From assembly GCA_023807065.1 (NCBI GenBank), contig JAJJLU010004355.1:1-14382 (forward strand): 14,382 nucleotides of DNA, written 5' to 3'. Made by a program: the position numbers and the translations under genes. A model generated the notes under the pieces. The model was not told the origin of the DNA and ran no database searches. It worked only from the letters and a program-made list of their open reading frames with translations. The first letter of the stretch is position 1. Each line of letters opens with the position of its first letter. Source of the stretch: Isotricha intestinalis (Eukaryota > Ciliophora > Litostomatea > Vestibuliferida > Isotrichidae). Below are positions 7,497 through 14,382 of the stretch, piece after piece.

Positions 7497-8315
7497 TTAT
7501 TCTTTTATTATTGAGTTTTATTTTATATATATGTAAATTAATGAAAATTTTAGAAATTTAATCATAGAAGTATATTTTTAATTCGAAAAAAAAGAAATTT
7601 TATATAGAGGGATTATTGATTATTTTTCAATATTTATAAATGAATATATATTTTAATAAAGTATAAATTAAAGATATTTTTTGTTTTCTTTTATTTATTT
7701 TTTATTATTTTTTAAATAAAAGAATAATACCATAAAATAACAAATTTAAATTTTTTTAATTTTGTTATTTATTATGATCATTTATTACTATTTAAGGAGA
7801 ATGTTTTATCTAATTTATTGAAATGTTTGCTTAAATAATTAATTTCAGACAATTTTTCATTTTGATTTATAATTAACTTTTTGTTTAAATAAGAATAAAG
7901 AGATTTGATTGATTATTATATAGGATTATTCCTTAATATTAAAAATATAAAAGATTCAATTAGAAATGAAAATTATTATTCAAGTGTCTTCTAATACCGA
8001 AAGGATTGTATATATTATTAAAATATCTTTCATGTTTTAAAAAATTATGATATTCATAAATATTATACAATTTTGAAATGCTCAAATTCTAATTTAAATA
8101 ATTTAAATATTTATTTAAAATTTAAAATTATTTCTTGAAGTTTAATTGATCTTTTTCAATATAATAATTATCTAAAAATATATTTATTCTATAAATTAAT
8201 GGAAAAACTTTTATTTTTTTTCTATTTTTAAATCATAATAATCAAAAAATATAAAATTAATCTAAACCCATAATAAATATTATAAAAAAATTCAAAAAAA
8301 AAAAATTAAAAAAAA
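7497..8315. other. Long intergenic region without visible gene
   Basis: This is the longest gap between genes in the window, about 819 bases. All frames are crowded with stops, and I found no tRNA-like or rRNA-like block. It should include the end of the orphan gene and the CK1 promoter; the last 30 or so bases are the A-rich leader. Repeated AATTTAAAT-type self-complementary stretches occur around 8090-8130. Confidence 0.45.
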
Positions 8316-9542
8316 ATGTTACCAAATAACCCATATTCTCAAATAACCCTGGGGCACTACATCCTATATTCTACACATCGTTTAGGTAGCGGAGCATTTG
8401 GAGATGTATTCCCAGGTCAAAACACAACATCTCATCAAAAAGTAGCAATTAAATGTGAAAATAAAAATACTCGTCATCCTCAACTTCATTATGAAACAGG
8501 AGTTCTTCGATATTTACAAGGTGGAAAAGGAATTCCTATTTTTTATGAATATCTCACTTCACAAAAATATAATTTTATGATATTTGAATTATTAGGTCCT
8601 TCATTAGAATCACTTTTTGATTCTTGTCAAAGGAAATTTTCTTTAAAAACAATATTATTATTAGGTGAACAAATGTTAAGTCGAATAAAATTTTTACATT
8701 CAAGACATTTAATTCATAGAGATATAAAACCTGATAATTTTTTAATGGGAATAAATGATAAAAAAAAAATAGTTTATATAATTGATTTTGGACTTGCGAA
8801 AAGATTTCGAGATCCAAAAACTGGACTTCATTTACCTTATAAAGATGGGAAAAGTTTAACTGGAACAGCAAGATATGCTTCAATTTATACTCATTTAGGA
8901 ATTGAACAAAGTAGAAGAGATGATTTAGAAAGTTTAGCATATAGTTTAATTTATTTTACTAACGGATTTTTACCTTGGCAAGGATTGAGAGTTAAAAATA
9001 AAGATGAAAAATATCAAAGAATTTTAGAAAAAAAAATTAATACTAAAGTCGAAGAAATTTGTAAAGAATTACCTAAGGAATTTATCACTTTTTTACAATA
9101 TGTAAGAGGATTACAATATGAAGAAAAACCTGATTATGGTTATTTAAAAAAATTAATTGAAATTATTGCAGAGAAAAATAACTTTCTTTGGGATTTTGGA
9201 TTTGATTTTAGTAATAAAATTGAAATGTTGGAAAAAATTAAAAAAAATGAAATTATAGTTAAAACAAAAAAATATGGAATTAAAGATAAAGATCATGATA
9301 AATATAAAGAAAATTATAATGAAGAAAAAATTGGAAATAATAATATTCATAATAGTAATGATAATAATAGTAATAATATTATTATTAAAAAAGATATTAT
9401 TGGAAAAGAGGAAATTAAAGGAAATGAAAAAAAAAATAAAAATTATGAAAATAATATAATTAGTGATAAATTTGGTTTTGAAATGATAAAAAAAAATGAA
9501 AATGATAATGATGAAGAAAATAATATTAAAGACAATAAATAA
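8316..9542 (+). CDS. Casein kinase 1 family protein kinase
   Basis: A 408-residue kinase. The catalytic domain covers about residues 13-300: glycine loop GSGAFGDVF (24-32), ATP-anchoring Lys46 in VAIKCE, HRDIKPDN with Asp136, and IDFGLAK with Asp157. The CK1 signature LTGTARYASIYTHLGIEQSRRDDLESLAY takes the place of the usual APE region and fixes the family. Position 191 is Tyr where typical CK1 has Asn in the SIN motif. The tail after about 310 is Lys, Asn and Glu rich, without membrane-anchoring cysteines. CK1 enzymes phosphorylate acidic or primed substrates and act in many pathways, including cilia; ciliates carry many copies. The first 100 or so coding bases are noticeably richer in G and C than the rest. 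The ATG follows a run of A and the frame ends in TAA. Confidence 0.92.
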   Translation: MLPNNPYSQITLGHYILYSTHRLGSGAFGDVFPGQNTTSHQKVAIKCENKNTRHPQLHYETGVLRYLQGGKGIPIFYEYLTSQKYNFMIFELLGPSLESLFDSCQRKFSLKTILLLGEQMLSRIKFLHSRHLIHRDIKPDNFLMGINDKKKIVYIIDFGLAKRFRDPKTGLHLPYKDGKSLTGTARYASIYTHLGIEQSRRDDLESLAYSLIYFTNGFLPWQGLRVKNKDEKYQRILEKKINTKVEEICKELPKEFITFLQYVRGLQYEEKPDYGYLKKLIEIIAEKNNFLWDFGFDFSNKIEMLEKIKKNEIIVKTKKYGIKDKDHDKYKENYNEEKIGNNNIHNSNDNNSNNIIIKKDIIGKEEIKGNEKKNKNYENNIISDKFGFEMIKKNENDNDEENNIKDNK

Positions 9543-9974
9543 ATTTTGTTGAAAGTGGTATAAGAGTTGTTTATTTTAGTTTTTTTCTTTTATTATTTTT
9601 TGTTGGTCATTAAAACAATGAAAACAGATAAAAAGTAAAAATAATTTGTTTTTATATTGGCATTCAAAAAAAATAATATAAAAATAATTTAATTAAAGAA
9701 AATATACTAAAATTCTTTTTTATAAATGAGAAAATTAAAATATAAAATAAAAATATAATGAAAGAAATGAATATGTAGTTTAATTGTTAATTAATATTGT
9801 TTCTTTTGTTAAAAATATACAAAATTATAATTAACTTATTAAAAATATTAAATTGAAAGAAAAATATTAATATAATATAATTAATTTTTAGGAGAAAGAT
9901 TATAAAAATTAATTTAAATACTAAACATAATAAAATTTAAAAAAATATCAATTCCCTAAGAAGCCAAAATAAAT
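9543..9974. other. Convergent intergenic region, no gene seen
   Basis: It lies between the 3' ends of the CK1 gene and the minus-strand coiled-coil gene. AT-rich with many stops in all frames. It probably holds the 3' untranslated regions of both genes; nothing else is supported. Confidence 0.5.
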
Positions 9975-11886
9975 TTATTTTTTTCCTTTTTTATAAACTT
10001 TCATAATTTTTGGACCTTCTTCATCTTCATCTTTCACATCATTAATAGAAGAATCAAAACCCTCATTTTTCTTTTTAAGTTTAGGTAAATTATTACCTCC
10101 TGAATTATTGACTTTAGAATTATCTTCAACAGTATTAACATTATCATTTAAACCAATATTATTCATTTTATTCCTATAATGTGCACTTTGAATTCTTCCT
10201 TTTCCTCCATTCTTATTATTATTTTCTTTATTATTTCCTTTATAAAAATTTTTTGAAGTTTGATTTTTTTCAAGAAGAGAATTAGAAGGTTCAACATTAT
10301 CAACATTTAACATTTGTAACATTTTGGAAAATCCATTTCCAATTCTATATAATTTTTCATTTGGATCTCTTAAAGGATATCTATTCCAAGGAATATATTG
10401 TGTATTATCTTTTAATTCTCCTATATATGATTCACATGCAGCACAAGAATATCCATTTAATGGCTTTTTTGCTAATAACCAATTATCTCCATGTTCATCT
10501 TTTTTATTTAATAACATTGATAAAATTTTTTTTATTTGTTGTTCTAAATATCGGAAATTTTTCGCTGTTTCATTTTTGTCTGCAAATTTTTTATTACATG
10601 CTATTGCTAATTCATCTATTTTTTGTAATAGGAAATTTTTTAAATCCTCTAAATCACTTAAATCTGCTTTATTTTTTAATAAATTCAATAATTCTTCAAT
10701 TAATTTTTTTAGTCTTTCTAATTCACTAAAGATTTGATTAAATTTATCATCATTTTCTTTTTTATAATCATTGAAAATTATCATTGAAACATATTGTGAT
10801 AAATCAATTTCAGGTTGTTTTCCTTCAAATTTAAAAGAGCTTAATTTACTTATTGAATTTTGTAATTCTCTAATTAAAGTGAATAATTCATCTAATCTTT
10901 TTTTAATATAATCAATTTCATCTTGATGTTCATTATACTTATTATTTAAATCATTTATTTTATTTAAACTGTCTTTTAATTTTTTTAAAATATCATTAAT
11001 TTTATCATCAACATAACTGATATCTGCTTTATTATTTTTTAAATTATCTATTTCTTTCCATAAATCATCAATTCTGCATTTTTCAACAAATTCTCTGAAA
11101 TTAATTTCAATTTGAGTTAATCTTTTTATTAAATCTTGAATTGCTTTTAAATCTCCACTTCCAATCCCAGGAGCACTTCCTTTAAGAGGTTTATTTATAA
11201 ATAAATCTAATTGTGATTGAAGTTCACCTATTTTATCATCAATATATTTCTTTAAATCATCTATTTGTTTTTGTAAATTGTCATCTCCTTCTTTATATCC
11301 TTTAATTATATCATCTAATCTTGGAATTATTGTATCTATTTTTTCTTTATTATCTTTTACATTTTCTTTTGTGTTATTTAAATCTTTTTTAATTTTTTCT
11401 AATTCATCTGAAAGATCTTTTATTTTCTTATCTAAATTAGATGAATCAAATACTTGGATGTTATTATTATTATTTTTTCCTAAATTATCTATGATTTCTT
11501 TTATTTTTGAATATACTATTAAAAAAAATTTTTTAAAAATATAACTTACAATCATCAATTTGTTCATCATGTTTTTTCAAATGTGATTTTATTTCTGATA
11601 AATCATCTTGAATTTGTTTAATTAAATTTTTATCTATTTGATTTTCTTTTAATAATTTTACCTCTCTTTCTAATTCTGCTATTCTTTTATCTTTGTCATC
11701 ATTTGAATTATCTATATTATCCATATGATTTTGAAGAATTTGTTGATTATTTATCATTTCCTCTATTACTCCTTTTAAAAGATCAAAATTATAGTTTAAA
11801 TTAAATAATGCGTTTAAATCTATATTATTCATTAATTGTATTTTTTCATTTGATATTTTTGCTTGAAAATGACTATTATTATCCAT
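9975..11886 (-). CDS. Two-exon coiled-coil protein with C-terminal Cys module, axonemal-like
   Basis: Exon 1 is 11886-11550 and exon 2 is 11515-9975. Splicing out the 34-base intron gives 1,878 coding bases, 625 residues plus TAA, joining QIDD to LYSKIKEII without breaking the coiled-coil. Residues about 40-450 are coiled-coil with repeated KADxSxL-like units (NKADISYVDD, NKADLSDLED, KFADKNETAK). A conserved-looking module follows: DNWLLAKKPLNGYSCAACES (Cys about 468 and 471), then IPWNRYPLRDP and RIGNGFSKML. The last 130 or so residues are basic, Asn-rich and low-complexity. The ADK coiled-coil plus Cys pair resembles QRICH2/DUF4795-type sperm-flagellum and ciliate proteins; I offer that as a resemblance, not an assignment. 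It is tandem with CFAP52 on the same strand, 166 bases away. Confidence 0.8.
11516..11549 (-). other. 34-nt GT-AG spliceosomal intron
   Basis: On the minus strand the intron starts GTAAGT, a perfect 5' splice consensus, and ends in a T run followed by AATAG. It contains an in-frame TAA. Its 34-nt length shifts the frame by one, and its removal restores one continuous coiled-coil frame on both sides. It is the only well-supported intron in the window, which marks the DNA as eukaryotic nuclear. Confidence 0.9.
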
Positions 11887-12052
11887 TTTTAATTAAAATT
11901 AAATTTATTTTTTTTCTTTATGAATTAATTTATTTGAAGATTTTTGCTACATTATTTTTTTTATTTAAAAACAAAAAAAAACAAATTTTATTTCTTTATA
12001 AGAAACTTTTAAAAAAATTCCTTTAAAAAAAAAAATTTTAAAAAAATAAAAC
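11887..12052 (-). promoter_or_regulatory. Spacer between CFAP52 and the coiled-coil gene
   Basis: About 166 bases separate the CFAP52 stop from the start of the next minus-strand gene. It is A- and T-run rich and must contain the 3' end of CFAP52 and the promoter of the coiled-coil gene. No discrete site is recognisable. Confidence 0.35.
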
Positions 12053-13933
12053 TTAAGGTTTATTGGAATCTTTCTTAGCAACCCTCATTTCCATTGGAGT
12101 TTCAAAGAACAAAATGCTTCCATCATCTCCAACACTAACAATAAAATCTTGAGTAGGAGCAATTTTAGCTCTATTAATAGTTCCAGAATGTCCTAATCCA
12201 ACAAATAAATTATCTCCAGTATCATATTCCCATATTTTTAAAATTTTATCTTCTCCTCCAGTGACAAAATATTCTCCACTTTTATTAATATCAATAGTAT
12301 TAATTTCTCCATCAGAACCATCAAGCATTCTCACTTCAACTCCATCAACAGCTTCCCAATAAGTAATTTTTTTATCATTTCCAACAGTGAGAACTTGACT
12401 TTGATCAGGATGAAGTGAAATTTCTTTAAACATAGTTACTTCAAACATACAACATGTTCTTACATAATTTCGAATATCCCAAATAATACATGAACCATCT
12501 GCAGATGCAGAAATTGCTCTATCATCTATTTTATTTATTATTATACTCCATACTCGACCTCTATGTTCTTTTAATGAAGCTGCCATTACTTGACTTTGAT
12601 ATCCTATTTTCCAAATACGAATTTCACCATTCATACCTCCAGATACAATTTTCTGACAATCACTTGTAGATGCTATTGCAGTTACTCCATTTATATGGGC
12701 CTCATTTATACAGTAAAGGAGACGACCACTTTGAGGAAGAAATCCCCTAATTTTACCATCATGCCAACCACTGTATATTGACTTACCATTTCGCATGAAA
12801 CCAAAACAATAACATTCTAGGTTTGGAACATGTATACGTAAATGCTCTTGTCTAGTTTCACTGTTCCAAATACGAATATCTTCCTTACCACATGTTCCAA
12901 ATACTCCACTATATTGATATGGGAATTGTATATCATTTATTGTATCATTATGGCATGTATTTCGTATTTCACTTTTTAAAGTAGATGTTTCAACCCAGTA
13001 AATATTTGATTGATCAGTACCAACAAACATAAATGAAGACTCTGCTGTTAAAGTAATTGATGTAACAGCTCCTAATACTTTTCCTTCTTTTTTAATTTTA
13101 AAATCAGTAAAACCAATTTTAGCAATAGTACCATTTCCTGTACCAACAAGTAAATCACTATTAGGTAACAGTTTAATAGTAATAACACCTTGAGAGAACA
13201 ATTTTTTAACAGGACCAATTCTCTTATAAATAGCATGTGTTAAATCTACTTCTAAAATATCACCACTTTGTGTTCCAAAATAAGCGAATTTATCGGTTTG
13301 ATCGATAACAAAGCAAAGTAAAATTCTTTTTAAATTTCCAAAATTAACATCAATATGACTTAATTTCTTTAATTCATAATCAACAGTCCAAATTCTAATT
13401 CCATAATCTTGACAAGTAATAAATTTAGTATCATTATTATTAAAAAATTTAACTTGTCTAACAAAAGCAGTTCCAGCAGTTGCTCCAGAAAGTGCTTTTC
13501 CACTTTGAACATCCCAAACAATTAAATTATTATCTTCTCTTCCTCCAATTGAAACAAGATATTTATCATTAAAGGAAAAATCAAGTGATTGAATATTAAC
13601 TTTATGAATTGAAAATCTATGTATTAAAGAAAGAGTAGTTAAATCCCAAATTATAATATCAGCTTTGAAACCTGAAAAAGTTTTTTGTCCACTTGCTAAA
13701 TATTTTCCTGATTTTGAAAGAGACATTGTGGAAATTACATTATCATGTCCTCTTAGAAAAGAGTCTTGACGAGTAAGCACATTACGAACTATTATTTGGG
13801 AACCTATTGGAAATATTAATGTTTCATTATCTGGATGAAGGATTAAGGAGTCTAGAGGCTTTCCTGAAAATCCTATTATTGCTAGGAGGTTTAAGTATTT
13901 TACCTCTGGTTTATGCTCAATTTCATCTTCCAT
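12053..13933 (-). CDS. CFAP52: Cilia- and flagella-associated protein 52 (WDR16)
   Basis: This 626-residue WD40 protein matches CFAP52 in length (animal proteins are about 620) and in layout. It has an N-terminal segment (LNLLAIIGFSGKPLDSLILHPD) and then two WD40 propellers. Many blades end in I/V-W-D/N/K/E (IIWDL, IVWDV, RIWTV, RIWNS, RIWKI, IIWDI, KIWEY) and begin with GH or H (LRGHDNVI, IHKVNIQS, EAHINGVT, EHRGRVWS, GLGHSGTI). CFAP52 is a microtubule inner protein of axonemal doublets (B-tubule) in ciliated eukaryotes, so its presence says the organism builds motile cilia. The frame is intact with no intron, all 11 Trp are TGG, and the stop is TAA. It is the outermost right gene and reads inward. 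Sequence constraint makes this region less AT-biased than its neighbours. Confidence 0.95.
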   Translation of the reverse strand: MEDEIEHKPEVKYLNLLAIIGFSGKPLDSLILHPDNETLIFPIGSQIIVRNVLTRQDSFLRGHDNVISTMSLSKSGKYLASGQKTFSGFKADIIIWDLTTLSLIHRFSIHKVNIQSLDFSFNDKYLVSIGGREDNNLIVWDVQSGKALSGATAGTAFVRQVKFFNNNDTKFITCQDYGIRIWTVDYELKKLSHIDVNFGNLKRILLCFVIDQTDKFAYFGTQSGDILEVDLTHAIYKRIGPVKKLFSQGVITIKLLPNSDLLVGTGNGTIAKIGFTDFKIKKEGKVLGAVTSITLTAESSFMFVGTDQSNIYWVETSTLKSEIRNTCHNDTINDIQFPYQYSGVFGTCGKEDIRIWNSETRQEHLRIHVPNLECYCFGFMRNGKSIYSGWHDGKIRGFLPQSGRLLYCINEAHINGVTAIASTSDCQKIVSGGMNGEIRIWKIGYQSQVMAASLKEHRGRVWSIIINKIDDRAISASADGSCIIWDIRNYVRTCCMFEVTMFKEISLHPDQSQVLTVGNDKKITYWEAVDGVEVRMLDGSDGEINTIDINKSGEYFVTGGEDKILKIWEYDTGDNLFVGLGHSGTINRAKIAPTQDFIVSVGDDGSILFFETPMEMRVAKKDSNKP

Positions 13934-14241
13934 TTTTTTGAAATTTTTTTTTTCAATTTTTAAGAGGTTATTGGTTTAAAAATTATTTTTTTATTTGTTA
14001 TTGTTTAAAAAATAAAATATCAGTGTTTAGAATATTAAACTTGTTAAATAATTTATATTTCTTTAAATTGAATTATAACCAAAATGAAGTCCTAAATTAT
14101 TGAAATATAATATTGAAAAGAATCTAATTTATATGGATAATTATTTCATAAATTAAAAATATAGGAAAGGATGATAATATGATGACATTTATATTATGAA
14201 ATATAATATAAATCAAATTTATTATGGGGTAATATAGTTAT
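13934..14241 (-). promoter_or_regulatory. CFAP52 upstream region
   Basis: About 308 bases between the CFAP52 start and the right inverted repeat. It should hold the CFAP52 promoter and leader, with an A-rich stretch just before the ATG on the minus strand. It shows no similarity by eye to the corresponding left-end region 142-408, and no gene or defined element is seen. Confidence 0.4.
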
Positions 14242-14382
14242 AATTATTCTTCTTATTGTATTAAATGTTACTTCTAATTGATAGATATTATGAAAACTTA
14301 AAATATTATTAAAAAAAATTGAAATATTATTGAATTTATATAAACAATAATTTATAATTTATATAGTATTAAATTATATTAT
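14242..14382. repeat. Right arm of terminal inverted repeat
   Basis: The last 141 bases are the reverse complement of bases 1-141 with a single mismatch (14265 against 118). The outermost 117 bases are a perfect match. The arm ends exactly at the last base of the window. No telomere repeat is attached. Confidence 0.95.

Noticed and set aside
10324..10737. Open plus-strand frames antisense to the coiled-coil gene
   Set aside because: They are mirrors of the Lys/Glu/Asn-rich coding strand, read as Phe/Leu-rich nonsense without motifs, and lie inside a well-supported gene.
11808..12026. Hydrophobic plus-strand frame over the CFAP52 to coiled-coil spacer
   Set aside because: Phe/Leu/Lys-only composition arising from T runs; it overlaps the first exon of the coiled-coil gene and has no membrane-protein pattern beyond composition.
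12590..12781. Short plus-strand frame inside CFAP52
   Set aside because: It lies fully within the conserved WD40 repeats and shows no independent features.
1..14382. Genome-wide TGA = Trp code
   Set aside because: All 20 Trp codons in the intact genes are TGG, which is unlikely in DNA this AT-rich if TGA were freely used. The TGA codons are confined to the broken SET gene.
1..14382. TAA/TAG = Gln code as in Tetrahymena or Paramecium
   Set aside because: Gln is written CAA throughout the intact genes and TAA terminates six of seven of them at sensible lengths.
1..14382. Virus, virophage or Maverick-type element suggested by the inverted repeats
   Set aside because: No capsid, polymerase B, integrase, ATPase or protease gene is seen; the content is cellular and largely cilium or signalling related.

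Overview
The window looks like a gene-dense nuclear segment from a ciliated, extremely AT-rich protist. By eye about four fifths of the bases are A or T. The evidence for a ciliated eukaryote is a full-length CFAP52/WDR16 (axonemal doublet microtubule protein), a CDKL-type kinase, a divergent casein kinase 1, a coiled-coil protein with an axoneme-like C-terminal module, and a 34-nt GT-AG intron. The intact genes read with the standard code: all 20 tryptophans are TGG, six genes end in TAA and one in TGA. My best guess is a ciliate lineage that keeps the standard code, for example a rumen or other litostome-like ciliate. This is inference; no rRNA or telomere is present to confirm it.

Layout. 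Bases 1-141 and 14242-14382 form a terminal inverted repeat (140 of 141 matching) lying exactly at both ends. Inside it, from the left, are a RibD C-terminal-domain reductase (409-1143, +), an Asn/Lys-rich coiled-coil protein of unknown function (1623-3008, +) and a CDKL-like kinase (3123-4979, +). Next comes a disrupted minus-strand region: a SETD3/RBCMT-type SET-domain gene broken by several frameshifts and in-frame TGA codons (5156-6476), preceded by a short TPR gene with one in-frame TAG (6493-6933). Then follow a small orphan gene (7125-7496, +), a divergent CK1 kinase (8316-9542, +), a two-exon coiled-coil protein (9975-11886, -; intron 11516-11549) and CFAP52 (12053-13933, -). The outermost genes both read inward, starting about 410 and 450 bases from the two ends.

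How the genes relate. CFAP52, the CDKL kinase and probably the two-exon coiled-coil protein fit a cilium theme, but such genes are common in ciliates and the window need not be a functional cluster. No CRISPR array, rRNA, tRNA or transposase was seen. The points most worth a second look are the long terminal inverted repeat on a fragment carrying ordinary cellular genes, and the multiply broken SET/TPR locus, whose three C-terminal stops are all TGA.
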